Source of the DNA: Vibrio sp. NTOU-M3
Lineage (GTDB): Bacteria > Pseudomonadota > Gammaproteobacteria > Enterobacterales > Vibrionaceae
Assembly: GCF_040869035.1 (NCBI RefSeq)
Contig: NZ_CP162100.1
Location: 3,100,001 to 3,164,000 of the forward strand
Length of the DNA: 64,000 bases
Direction of reading: 5' to 3'
Shown: positions 1 to 8,269 of the stretch, one piece after another
Position numbering within the stretch: the first letter of the stretch is position 1
Layout: the number at the start of each line of letters is the position of its first letter
Notes under the pieces: model-generated
What the model was told of the DNA's origin: nothing
The model's input: the letters and a program-made list of their open reading frames with translations, nothing else
Database searches by the model: none
Made by a program: the position numbers and the translations under genes

Positions 1-238
1 GGCAAGGACTGAACATCAGGATGATGTAAGGGACACCGCTCACGGAACAAGTGATGTGCGCTAACGAGGATTGTTAGCAGACCAGGATAAGGTCATGGAC
101 ACCGCTAGGAAGGCGACGCAAGGACTACGCTGAAGGATACAGCAACTATCATGGATTAGATGCATGGAGCACTTTTAGTAGCCGGATTGCTGCGAGTAAG
201 ACTATAACCCCGACGGGCGCAAGCCCTCGGGGTTTTTC
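1..238 (+). ncRNA. CsrB-family regulatory RNA, 3' part
   Basis: The first ~195 bases carry 13 GGA triplets, many as AGGA or in hairpin-like contexts, followed by an intrinsic terminator. No convincing reading frame covers them. That composition defines CsrB-family RNAs, which sequester the translational regulator CsrA through repeated GGA sites and are usually activated by a GacA/VarA-type response regulator. The 5' end and promoter lie before base 1, so this is a partial gene. Vibrios usually carry three such RNAs (csrB, csrC, csrD); I cannot tell which this is. A second one lies at 44537-44940. Confidence 0.8.
206..237 (+). terminator. Intrinsic terminator of the Csr RNA
   Basis: A GC-rich stem (ACCCCGA... 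pairing with ...TCGGGGT, GCAA loop) is followed by TTTTT. It ends the GGA-rich RNA just before the convergent pilin gene. Confidence 0.85.
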
Positions 239-267
239 TTTATCTTAAAATCACATGGCAATAAGCT

Positions 268-762
268 TTAGCAATCCTCATCAACCACGTTCGTGGTGAT
301 CGAAGCGTTAGCATCTGAAACGCTTGGATAGAAAATCTCCACCATACAACGAATGTTATCTGCGGGTGGGCGATTCAAATATGAAATAAGGAAGTAAGCC
401 GTACTAAATGCCTCACCCGGGGATTTGGTGATGGTTAGCGATGGATCCAGCCCTGACAATTCTTTCGCGGGTATCACATACTTGATGTGACCAAAATAAC
501 CAGCTACATCAGCGCTGCCATTGTTGTCGAGATCGATATTAAACGTGCTGGCATCGACTTCAGTTTGCCCTTGTAGGACTGCTTTGGTGTACACCAAAGA
601 ATCGACAGCGAGAAAAGCAGATTTAGCACCGAGCAGCGCTGCTACTCGGGCATCTTTCTGTAAATTGAGAAATCTGGGGGCGACTGTAATCGCAAGAATG
701 CCGATGATCACAATCACAACCACCAGCTCAATCAATGAAAATCCTCGTTGCTCTTTCCGCAT
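268..762 (-). CDS. Type IV pilin-like protein (prepilin)
   Basis: A 164-residue prepilin. The leader ends at G7, with cleavage expected before F8. The mature N terminus FSLIE has the conserved Glu at +5 and leads into a hydrophobic helix (residues 8-28). Two cysteines, C139 and C164, could form the C-terminal D-region disulphide typical of type IVa/MSHA-like pilins. No pilus assembly genes are nearby, so it is an orphan pilin or minor pilin that would rely on a prepilin peptidase and secretion machinery encoded elsewhere. It converges with the Csr RNA. The family is clear from the N terminus; the role (adhesion, DNA uptake or pseudopilus) cannot be read from sequence. Confidence 0.85.
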   Translation of the reverse strand: MRKEQRGFSLIELVVVIVIIGILAITVAPRFLNLQKDARVAALLGAKSAFLAVDSLVYTKAVLQGQTEVDASTFNIDLDNNGSADVAGYFGHIKYVIPAKELSGLDPSLTITKSPGEAFSTAYFLISYLNRPPADNIRCMVEIFYPSVSDANASITTNVVDEDC

Positions 763-833
763 TTAGCACCCACTCAATGCCTTCCCTTATACCAGTATAG
801 AAAAAGCATCACGGTAGCGGCTTATCACTTCCC

Positions 834-3008
834 TTAAAGTTTCTCTAGCTTAGCGTAAGCCGTTACTAACCATTTAATGCCCTCACCGTTAAAAGCAACT
901 TGCACCCGACTTTGTGGGCCACTGCCTTCAAAATTAATAATGGTCCCTTCACCAAATTTAGGGTGCATTACCCGTGACCCTAAATTAAAGCCAGTTTCAT
1001 TAAAACTCTCTTTCACAACCGTTTGACTAAAACGACCTGAGCTAGCCGGGCGGCTCACTTGCGCCTTCATGCGCACTTCATCCAAACAACTTTCTGGTAG
1101 TTCACGAATAAAGCGCGAAGGCTTGTGGTATTTATCCTGTCCATAGAGGCGGCGCATCTCTGCATAGGTGATGTACAGCTTTTCCATTGCACGCGTCATT
1201 CCCACATAACAAAGGCGACGCTCTTCTTCCAAACGGCCCGCCTCTTCTGCCGACATCTGGCTCGGGAACATCCCCTCTTCCACACCGACCATAAATACCA
1301 ATGGGAACTCCAGACCTTTCGCACTGTGCAATGTCATCAACTGAACTGCATCTTCAAATTCATCGGCCTGACCTTCACCTGCCTCAAGTGCCGCATGAGT
1401 TAGAAACGCGGTCAGCAACGTCATTTCTTCCGCTTCTTCCGGTTTTTCAAATTGGCGCGTTGCAGTAACAAGCTCTTCCAAGTTCTCAATACGCGCTTTG
1501 GATTTTTCACCTTTTTCTTGCTCGTACATCGCGTACAAACCCGAATATTTGATCACATGATCGGTTTGGTGGTGAAGCGGTTGTTCGATGGTGTCATCTT
1601 CGAGCGCAATAATAAGCTCAATAAATCGACTAAGTGCACCCGCCGCGCGACCAGCAAGCACTTTCTCTTCAAGCAGCGCGATGGAAGCTTCCCACATGGT
1701 GCAGCCACGATCGCGCGCAGCAAAACGAATGGTTTCTAAGGTTTTATCACCGAGTCCACGTGTGGGGGTATTCACTACACGTTCAAAGGCCGCATCATCA
1801 TTACGGTTAGCGATCAAACGCAAATAGCTCAGCGCGTCTTTGATCTCCTGACGTTCGAAGAAGCGCATGCCACCATAAATCCGGTACGGTAGACCTGCTT
1901 GGATCAAAGCTTCTTCCAGAACACGTGATTGAGCGTTGTTGCGATACAACATCGCGCTATCAACGAGCGCACCGCCTTTATCTTGCCACTCTTTAATTTT
2001 ATTCACCGCAAAACGGGCTTCATCCAGCTCGTTATACGCCGAATAAACCGAGATCAGCTCCCCTTCTGCGCCATCCGTCCACAGTTCTTTACCCATGCGT
2101 TCCGTGTTGTTGGCGATCAGCGTATTCGACGCTTCTAGAATCGTTTTGGTTGAACGATAGTTTTGCTCCAAGCGAATCGTACTGACGCTTGGGAACTCAA
2201 GAGTAAATTTCTCAATGTTTTCAACTTTCGCCCCACGCCAGCCATATATTGACTGGTCATCATCCCCAACAATCATTACATGACATTCAGGACCAGCCAT
2301 CATCCGCAACCAAGCGTATTGAATGTTGTTGGTATCTTGAAATTCATCGACCAGAATATGCTTAAAACGCGCTTGATAATGTTCACGGACAAACTTGTTA
2401 TCACGCAATAGCTCATGCGCACGCAGTAAGATCTCAGCAAAGTCGACCAACCCAGCACGATCACACGCCTCTTGATAGGCGGTATAAAGTTGAAGGTAGG
2501 TTTTGGTCACAGGATCGTGATAGGCATCGATGTGCTGCGGACGCAGGCCTTCATCTTTTTTGCCGTTAATCCACCAAGCGACCTGACGTGCTGGCCACTG
2601 TTTATCATCCAGATTTTGCGCTTTGATCAATCGCTTCAATAGGCGTTGTTGATCATCACTGTCGATAATTTGAAAATCTTCCGGTAGCTTCGCATCAAGA
2701 TAATGAGCCCGCAGAATTCGATGACAAATGCCATGAAAAGTACCATTCCACATCCCTGAGGCACTACCCATCATCAGTTCTTCAATTCGACCACGCATTT
2801 CTGCCGCAGCTTTATTGGTAAAGGTGACCGACATAATGGAAAACGGTGACGCTTGTTCAACCGACATCAACCAAGCAATACGATGGACCAGTACTCGCGT
2901 TTTACCACTACCAGCTCCGGCCAACACCAACATATTTTCTAACGGTGCGGCCACGGCTTCGCGCTGTTTGTCGTTAAGGCCGTCGAGTAATAAAGAGGGA
3001 TCCATCAT
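834..3008 (-). CDS. uvrD: DNA helicase II UvrD
   Basis: A superfamily 1A 3'-5' DNA helicase of 724 residues, close to the E. coli length of 720 and collinear with it. Walker A is AGAGSGKT near residue 31. Other SF1 motifs include VDEFQDTN (Walker B), [20 protein letters not shown] and LMTLHSAKGLEF. The C-terminal tail ends in the KFGEG...GIKWLV Tudor-like domain that UvrD uses to bind RNA polymerase or UvrB. It unwinds DNA after incision in nucleotide excision repair and in MutHLS mismatch repair, and dismantles RecA filaments. Two adjacent ATGs (3008 and 3005) are possible starts. A LexA-like box lies just upstream, consistent with SOS control. Confidence 0.97.
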   Translation of the reverse strand: MMDPSLLLDGLNDKQREAVAAPLENMLVLAGAGSGKTRVLVHRIAWLMSVEQASPFSIMSVTFTNKAAAEMRGRIEELMMGSASGMWNGTFHGICHRILRAHYLDAKLPEDFQIIDSDDQQRLLKRLIKAQNLDDKQWPARQVAWWINGKKDEGLRPQHIDAYHDPVTKTYLQLYTAYQEACDRAGLVDFAEILLRAHELLRDNKFVREHYQARFKHILVDEFQDTNNIQYAWLRMMAGPECHVMIVGDDDQSIYGWRGAKVENIEKFTLEFPSVSTIRLEQNYRSTKTILEASNTLIANNTERMGKELWTDGAEGELISVYSAYNELDEARFAVNKIKEWQDKGGALVDSAMLYRNNAQSRVLEEALIQAGLPYRIYGGMRFFERQEIKDALSYLRLIANRNDDAAFERVVNTPTRGLGDKTLETIRFAARDRGCTMWEASIALLEEKVLAGRAAGALSRFIELIIALEDDTIEQPLHHQTDHVIKYSGLYAMYEQEKGEKSKARIENLEELVTATRQFEKPEEAEEMTLLTAFLTHAALEAGEGQADEFEDAVQLMTLHSAKGLEFPLVFMVGVEEGMFPSQMSAEEAGRLEEERRLCYVGMTRAMEKLYITYAEMRRLYGQDKYHKPSRFIRELPESCLDEVRMKAQVSRPASSGRFSQTVVKESFNETGFNLGSRVMHPKFGEGTIINFEGSGPQSRVQVAFNGEGIKWLVTAYAKLEKL

Positions 3009-3017
3009 GAGCTCTGC

Positions 3018-3037
3018 TACTGGTTATTTATACATGA
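3018..3037 (-). promoter_or_regulatory. Probable LexA (SOS) box of uvrD
   Basis: The core CTGGTTATTTATACAT fits the CTGT-N8-ACAG LexA consensus with one mismatch in each outer half. Matching to the extended 20-bp consensus by eye gives about 15 of 20. It lies about 10 bp upstream of the uvrD start, where E. coli uvrD also has an SOS box. The assignment is inferred from the motif and position. Confidence 0.55.
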
Positions 3038-3265
3038 GGAACGATTATAACCTAAACACTCAACCAATTTCAGAGCAAAATCGATAAATTTTTTGTTCTT
3101 TTTTTGTCCATAAAATCAAAATGTTAAATAACTGGTCGTTATATAAAAATCAAAATCTATGATTTTTTTGAAAGTTTTTTCATCACTTTTCTATCCTTTA
3201 ATTTAGGCAAGCCAATGAAATGGTTTGCGATTTCAAAGTAAAGGAAAAAGTCTGAGGATATAACT

Positions 3266-3526
3266 ATGAAGAAATCAAATCTTGCTGTAACTGCTGCTGT
3301 AACAGGTTTACTTGCGCTAGGTGGCACCATGCTTACTGCAGCACCGGCGGTGGCTGCTGAAAAAGAGAAATGCTACGGCGTGTCTAAAGCAGGTAAAAAT
3401 GACTGTGCAACCAAAACCAGCTCATGTGCTGGTACAGCAAAAGAAGACAACCAAAAAGATGCATTCGTAGTCGTTCCAAAAGGACTATGTGGCAAGCTAA
3501 CAGGTGGCAGCACACAATCGTCTTAA
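3266..3526 (+). CDS. bufA: Bufferin-like precursor peptide (DUF2282, BufA1 type)
   Basis: An 86-residue secreted peptide. Residues 1-31 form a signal peptide (KK start, long Ala/Leu/Gly-rich core, cleavage near AVA-A). The mature part has exactly four cysteines: C36, C47, C54 and C75. This is the DUF2282 pattern. In bufferins, as I recall the recent literature, the two central cysteines are converted to thiooxazole heterocycles by an MNIO (DUF692) enzyme, and the product binds copper in the periplasm. The next three genes encode exactly those partners. GAGGATATAACT before the ATG provides the ribosome site. A strong hairpin follows the stop and probably limits readthrough. The metal bound here has not been shown. 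Confidence 0.85.
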   Translation: MKKSNLAVTAAVTGLLALGGTMLTAAPAVAAEKEKCYGVSKAGKNDCATKTSSCAGTAKEDNQKDAFVVVPKGLCGKLTGGSTQSS

Positions 3527-3537
3527 GCTCCACACTT

Positions 3538-3586
3538 AGTGAAGTGCGTGGCGCTCAACCAGCGCACTTCACTCTTTTCGTTTTTT
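3538..3586 (+). terminator. Intra-operon terminator/attenuator between bufA and bufB
   Basis: A perfect 11-bp inverted repeat (AGTGAAGTGCG at 3538-3548, CGCACTTCACT at 3563-3573) is followed by CTTTTCGTTTTTT. It lies in the 79-bp gap before bufB, with no obvious second promoter, so it probably gives much more bufA mRNA than maturation-gene mRNA. Confidence 0.8.
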
Positions 3587-3605
3587 ATCGTTTCAGGGTG
3601 GCATC

Positions 3606-4463
3606 GTGAATACAGAAAATTATCATAACAAAATAGGTGTCGGTCTACGTTCACCACATATTGCCTTCTTTACCCAACAACAACCCAATTTAAGCTGGTT
3701 GGAAATCCACAGCGAAAACTACTTCCAACCTAAATCAGCCGCTAGGCAGAGCCTGCGCAAATTGGCTGAACATTACCAAATCAGCTGTCATGGTATTGGT
3801 TTATCACTTGGCAGTGTTGAACGAGTGAACCCAAAACACTTAGCGCAGCTCAAAGCCCTAGTTGATGAAACCAATCCATTTCTCGTCTCTGACCACTTAA
3901 GTTGGAGTGAAAATGGCGGACATTATTTCAATGACTTATTACCTCTGCCCTACACAGAAGAAGCCTTAGCGGTATTTTGTCGTAATGTGATGGAAGTTCA
4001 GGAGTACCTGGGTCGACAAATGTTGATTGAGAACCCCTCCAGTTACCTTAAATTTCATCACTCAACCATCAATGAATGGGAATTTTTGACTGAAGTTCAG
4101 AAGCGAACCGATTGTCGCCTGCTGCTTGATCTGAATAACGTATACGTTTCCGCATTCAATCATGGTTTTGACTGCCAAACTTATCTAGATGCCCTACCCG
4201 CACATGCTGTTGACGAAATTCACTTGGCGGGTTTTACCGTAAAAAAACTCGACAAAGGGGAAATCTGGATTGATACCCACAGTCGCCCAGTGTGCGATGA
4301 AGTTTGGCAGTTGTTCGAGCAATGGACGGAAAAACACGGTGTTCCTCACACCCTGATCGAATGGGATTTAGACATTCCTGAACCACAAGTGCTACTTGGC
4401 GAAGCGCGCAAAGCCAGTGACCGTATGTTCAATGCAGAAACTAGGCAAAGGAGAGCATCATGA
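3606..4463 (+). CDS. bufB: MNIO/DUF692 peptide-modifying oxidase (BufB)
   Basis: A 285-residue TIM-barrel-type DUF692 protein. MNIOs are multinuclear iron enzymes that oxidise cysteines of ribosomal peptides. Candidate iron ligands are visible in the usual order: H62 (CHGIG), D96/H97 (SDHLSW), E142/N143 (IENPSS), D175/N177 (LDLNNVY), H186, E204/H206 (DEIHLAGF), D223/H225 (DTHSRP) and E252 (IEWD). The start is GTG at 3606 preceded by AGGGTGG. The stop overlaps the bufC start (ATGA), so the two are translationally coupled. From context it should modify the cysteines of the bufA peptide; the exact chemistry is inferred from homologues. Confidence 0.88.
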   Translation: MNTENYHNKIGVGLRSPHIAFFTQQQPNLSWLEIHSENYFQPKSAARQSLRKLAEHYQISCHGIGLSLGSVERVNPKHLAQLKALVDETNPFLVSDHLSWSENGGHYFNDLLPLPYTEEALAVFCRNVMEVQEYLGRQMLIENPSSYLKFHHSTINEWEFLTEVQKRTDCRLLLDLNNVYVSAFNHGFDCQTYLDALPAHAVDEIHLAGFTVKKLDKGEIWIDTHSRPVCDEVWQLFEQWTEKHGVPHTLIEWDLDIPEPQVLLGEARKASDRMFNAETRQRRAS

Positions 4464-5221
4464 ACTTCTCTCTGACCACACTGCAAAACCAGTTTGCCAA
4501 AGCACTGCATTATCAAGCAACAGGCGAAGAGTGCAATATTGCGAGCGATAACTTCACCGCAGACGAGCGAATGCAGATCTATCGCAATAACTTTGTCATG
4601 AGTTTAACGGAAGTACTGCAAGCCACATACCCTATGGTGGTGGCATTGGTGGGTAAAGAGTGCTTTAACGGACTCGCACGCCAACATGTGCTTACCCATC
4701 CATTAGAAAGTGGTGACGTCACCCATTATGGCGAACACTTTTCCGACACCATCACCCTGTTTCCAGTGGTTTTGGAGGCTGCGCCCTATCTACCTGAAGT
4801 TGCACGTTTCGAATGGAGCTTGGATTTATCTCAGCAGTTGCATGGCAGCGTCCATTTAACGCAAACCATTTTACCAATCAGCAAACTGGCTGACGTTCCG
4901 ACAGAGCAGCACGATCATATTCAGCTGCATTTAACCCCCTCGGTGATGACGTTTGCCTCGCACTATGGCGTATTTTCACTACAGCGAGCCATTCACACTC
5001 AACAGTTGGATGGGTTAGAGATCAATCAGGCAGAGGCGGGGGTGATTGCTTGCCAAGTAGATGGAACCCCGTGGAGCCAACCACTGGACGAAGGTGCTTA
5101 TCAGCTACTTTCCCATCTTCAAGCCGGGCAACATTTAAGTGAAATTCCCGCCTCTTTGCTGGCGCATTTGAATCAAATTATGGGGCTTGGTCTCATCGCA
5201 GGCTTTTCGCTCACTCAATAA
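4460..5221 (+). CDS. bufC: DUF2063 partner protein of the MNIO enzyme (BufC)
   Basis: A 253-residue soluble protein with an N-terminal DUF2063 domain (RMQIYRNNFVMSLTEVL near residues 34-52, then ATYPMVVALVG) and a less conserved C-terminal half. DUF2063 proteins are the usual companions of DUF692 enzymes. In related systems they present the precursor peptide to the enzyme, acting as a RiPP recognition element. It overlaps bufB by 4 bases and has a strong AAGGAG site inside the end of bufB. The next gene, bufD, starts 13 bases after its stop. No catalytic residues are evident, in keeping with a binding role. Confidence 0.82.
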   Translation: MNFSLTTLQNQFAKALHYQATGEECNIASDNFTADERMQIYRNNFVMSLTEVLQATYPMVVALVGKECFNGLARQHVLTHPLESGDVTHYGEHFSDTITLFPVVLEAAPYLPEVARFEWSLDLSQQLHGSVHLTQTILPISKLADVPTEQHDHIQLHLTPSVMTFASHYGVFSLQRAIHTQQLDGLEINQAEAGVIACQVDGTPWSQPLDEGAYQLLSHLQAGQHLSEIPASLLAHLNQIMGLGLIAGFSLTQ

Positions 5222-5234
5222 AAAGGATAATGGA

Positions 5235-5690
5235 ATGACGACTCCAGTGAACAACCTACTTGCCACTTATGACAGCTGGATAGAAAAAGCTCAAATGGGT
5301 TTTGTGCCACTGTTGCTGCTTTTTTGTCGCGTCTGGGTAGCCTATGTCTTTTTTAACTCTGGCCTAGTTAAGATTGCCTCTTGGGACAGTACCTTGTATC
5401 TGTTTGAACTAGAATACCAAGTTCCGTTACTGCCATGGGAATTGGCTGCCTATTTAGGCACTGCGGCTGAGTTGGTGTTACCGGTATTTTTAGCACTTGG
5501 TTTGCTCACAAGGCCAATGGCAGCGGCACTGTTTGTGTTTAATATCATTGCCGTGGTTTCTTACCCAGTATTGTGGGAGAAAGGCTTCTATGACCACCAG
5601 CTGTGGGGATTAATGATCCTGATCGTAGTCGTGTGGGGAGCAGGGCCACTTTCTATCGATAAACTAATTCGCAATAAACTAGCAAAATAA
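5235..5690 (+). CDS. bufD: DoxX-family membrane protein (BufD)
   Basis: A 151-residue protein with four predicted membrane helices. The DoxX signatures are visible: FNSGLVKIASWD near residue 40, and GTAAELVLPVFLALGLLTRPMA in the middle. I chose ATG 5235, behind AAAAGGA, rather than an in-frame codon 48 bases upstream that lies inside bufC. DoxX proteins accompany DUF2282/DUF692/DUF2063 genes, where a redox or membrane role has been suggested but not defined. It is the last gene of the cluster; a hairpin at 5698-5733 follows. Confidence 0.85.
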   Translation: MTTPVNNLLATYDSWIEKAQMGFVPLLLLFCRVWVAYVFFNSGLVKIASWDSTLYLFELEYQVPLLPWELAAYLGTAAELVLPVFLALGLLTRPMAAALFVFNIIAVVSYPVLWEKGFYDHQLWGLMILIVVVWGAGPLSIDKLIRNKLAK

Positions 5691-5697
5691 CAGCAAT

Positions 5698-5733
5698 ATA
5701 CCCAAGTGACATGATGTGACTTGGGTATGTTTT
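5698..5733. terminator. Bidirectional terminator after the buf cluster
   Basis: ATACCCAAGT and ACTTGGGTAT form a 10-bp stem followed by GTTTT on the plus strand. It sits between convergent genes and can serve bufD and, on the other strand, the lipoprotein gene. Confidence 0.7.
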
Positions 5734-5959
5734 AATTGCCTTCACCGCCTTCACTCAAATCATCTTTGACTGAGTTAACCGCATCACGTGATGCATGACC
5801 AATCGCTTTAGTGGTATCACGAGTAGCATGACCAATTGCCGTGGTTGCGTCGCGCGTCGCGTGGCCGATACTCTTGCCCGCATCTTTCAGCTCCGCGCAA
5901 CCAGACACGCCAAGCAACATTAATGACGCAAGCGCCAACCCTTTCATTATTTTCAACAT
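5732..5959 (-). CDS. Small lipoprotein with three 11-residue repeats
   Basis: 75 residues from the ATG at 5959, which has a perfect GGAGG 5 bases upstream; a longer in-frame start at 6016 lacks one. A type II signal peptide ends in the lipobox LGVSGC (LSGC-like), so the cysteine would be lipidated. The mature part contains three tandem 11-residue units of the form (S/A)IGHA(T/S)RDxxx. The 11-residue period suggests an amphipathic helix lying on membrane or peptidoglycan. A charged, Gly-rich tail follows. I do not recognise the family and assign no function. It is monocistronic, with terminators on both sides. Confidence 0.8.
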   Translation of the reverse strand: MLKIMKGLALASLMLLGVSGCAELKDAGKSIGHATRDATTAIGHATRDTTKAIGHASRDAVNSVKDDLSEGGEGN

Positions 5960-6002
5960 AAGACCTCCTTGAATGCATTGACCGCATAATAACACTGAAC
6001 GC

Positions 6003-6032
6003 AATAAACCCACCAATGACGGTGGGTTTATT
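6003..6032 (-). terminator. Terminator hairpin of prlC
   Basis: AATAAACCCACC and GGTGGGTTTATT form a 12-bp stem downstream of the prlC stop. The U tract is short and interrupted. Confidence 0.6.
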
Positions 6033-6063
6033 CAGCAAAAATTAACCTGAATTCACAGCAACT

Positions 6064-8106
6064 TTACACGGCAATCCCAGCATGACGTAGCAGTGCATCG
6101 ATTTGAGGCTCACGACCGCGGAAGCGCTTGAAGAGCTCCATTGGTTCTTCACTGCCACCCATTTCAAGAATGTTATTGAGGAAGCTTTGCCCTGTTTCGG
6201 TATTGAAAATCCCCTCTTCCTCAAAGCGTGAGAATGCATCAGAAGAAAGCACTTCAGCCCATAAGTAGCTGTAATAGCCCGCGCTGTATCCACCCGCAAA
6301 AATATGGCTAAAGCTGTGAGAGAAGCGATTCCACTCAAGGCTTGGCAGCACCGCGACTTTCGCTTTAACTTCAGCAAGAGTTTCCAGCACTCGTGGGCCA
6401 ACTTCTGGGTCATATTCAGTGTGCAGAGTAAAATCAAACAAACCGAATTCTAGTTGGCGCAGAATAAACATCGCTGACTGGAAGTTCTTCGCCGCTAGCA
6501 TTTTTTCTAGCATCGCCTTAGGCAATGGCTCACCCGTTTCGTAGTGACCAGAGATAAACGCCAGTGCATCTTCTTCCCAGCACCAGTTTTCTAGGAACTG
6601 ACTTGGTAGCTCAACCGCATCCCACGGCACACCATTAATGCCCGATACTGAACCAGTTTCCACTTGCGTCAGCATGTGATGAATGCCATGGCCAAACTCA
6701 TGGAATAGTGTCACCACTTCATCATGAGTAAACAGCGCCGGCTTATCACCCACAGGGCGGTTAAAGTTACAGGTTAGGTAAGCCACTGGTGTTTGCAGTT
6801 CACCTTGGGCATTGATGCGGCGTACACGACACTCGTCCATCCATGCCCCACCTCGTTTGTGTTCACGAGCGTATAAGTCGAGGTAGAAACTGCCGCGCAA
6901 CGTACCTTGGCTATCGAAAATATCAAAAAAGCGCACTGACTCATGCCAGCTATCGACACCATGACGCTCTTCAACGCTCATACCAAACACGCGCTTGAGC
7001 ACCTCAAACAGGCCATTAATCGCTTTTTGTTCAGGGAAATACGGGCGCAGCTCTTCATCTGAAATCTGGAACAAGTGCTGTTTTTGCTTCTCACTGTAGT
7101 AAGCGATATCCCATAGGTTTAGCGTCTCAACACCAAATTCGGCTTTGGCGTATTGGCGTAGCTCTTCCACTTCACGTTCGCCCTGCCCTTTGGCTTTGCT
7201 TGCCAAATCATTGAGGAAGTTCAGCACTTGGCTTGGGTTTTCAGCCATTTTGGTTGCCAGAGACTTTTCGCTGAAGCTGTTAAAACCAAGCATACGTGCA
7301 ATTTCATGACGCAGTTTCAACTGCTCACTGATGATTTCGCTGTTGTCCCATTTGCCTGCATTTGGACCTCGATCAGATGCACGAGTCACATACGCTTCGT
7401 AGAGCTCTTTACGCAGCTCTTGATTGTCACAGTAGGTCATCACTGGCAGGTAGGATGGAATATCAAGTGTGAGCAGGTAGCCATCCAGCTCTTTTGCTTC
7501 AGCGGCTGCTTTCGCTGCTGCTAATGCGGAGTCCGGCATACCTGCCAGCAGGGTTTCATCCGTCACGTGCTTGGTCCAGCCCATCGTGGCATCCAGCACA
7601 TTGTTTGAGAACTTTGAGCCAAGTTCAGACATCCGCTTGCTGATCTCACCATAACGGTGCTGCTCATCAGCAGGCAAGCCAATGCCAGATAATTCGAAAT
7701 CACGCAGTGAATCGGTGATGGTTTTCTTCTGCGCTTGTGTCAATGTTGCAAAGGCGTCACTGGCTTTGATGGCTTTATACGCTTCAAATAGCCCCTTGTG
7801 TTGGCCAACCCAAGTGCCGTATTCAGACAGCAGTGGCAGACAGCTTTCGTACGCTTCACGCAATTCATCGCTGTTGACCACTGAGTTCATATGGCTCACT
7901 GGTGACCATAAACGGCTAAGGCGGTCATCCACCTCTTCAATCGGAGCAATCACATTGTCCCAACTTGGTGTGGTATTACCATCAAGCACTTGTTCAATTT
8001 GAGTTCGGCAGTCAGCAATTGCCTGTTCAACCGCTGGCTTAACATGTTCCGGTTTGATCTGAGAAAAAGGAGGTAAGTCAGTGAAGGCTAAAAGTGGATT
8101 TGGCAT
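6064..8106 (-). CDS. prlC: Oligopeptidase A
   Basis: A cytoplasmic zinc metallopeptidase of family M3A, 680 residues, the same length as E. coli PrlC. The catalytic motif HEFGHGIHHM is present in the C-terminal half (two zinc-binding His and the catalytic Glu), with a conserved GGYSAGYYSYLW segment after it. It degrades peptides left by signal-peptide processing and larger proteases. GGAATGCTTTT precedes the ATG. It is divergent from rlmJ with a 163-bp spacer; the same prlC-rlmJ adjacency is seen in other gammaproteobacteria. Confidence 0.96.
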   Translation of the reverse strand: MPNPLLAFTDLPPFSQIKPEHVKPAVEQAIADCRTQIEQVLDGNTTPSWDNVIAPIEEVDDRLSRLWSPVSHMNSVVNSDELREAYESCLPLLSEYGTWVGQHKGLFEAYKAIKASDAFATLTQAQKKTITDSLRDFELSGIGLPADEQHRYGEISKRMSELGSKFSNNVLDATMGWTKHVTDETLLAGMPDSALAAAKAAAEAKELDGYLLTLDIPSYLPVMTYCDNQELRKELYEAYVTRASDRGPNAGKWDNSEIISEQLKLRHEIARMLGFNSFSEKSLATKMAENPSQVLNFLNDLASKAKGQGEREVEELRQYAKAEFGVETLNLWDIAYYSEKQKQHLFQISDEELRPYFPEQKAINGLFEVLKRVFGMSVEERHGVDSWHESVRFFDIFDSQGTLRGSFYLDLYAREHKRGGAWMDECRVRRINAQGELQTPVAYLTCNFNRPVGDKPALFTHDEVVTLFHEFGHGIHHMLTQVETGSVSGINGVPWDAVELPSQFLENWCWEEDALAFISGHYETGEPLPKAMLEKMLAAKNFQSAMFILRQLEFGLFDFTLHTEYDPEVGPRVLETLAEVKAKVAVLPSLEWNRFSHSFSHIFAGGYSAGYYSYLWAEVLSSDAFSRFEEEGIFNTETGQSFLNNILEMGGSEEPMELFKRFRGREPQIDALLRHAGIAV

Positions 8107-8269
8107 AAAAGCATTCCTTTTGTAGGCAAAAGCGAACTGACGAGTTCGTCTATTGATTGTATTTCGCGTCTTAAATAGTAAATATAGGTAGGTTCAGCAA
8201 TTTTCAATAGTGGCGTATACTATCAACCATTATTGATCATGCTCACGCAGCCATTTCGAGAGAATTATT

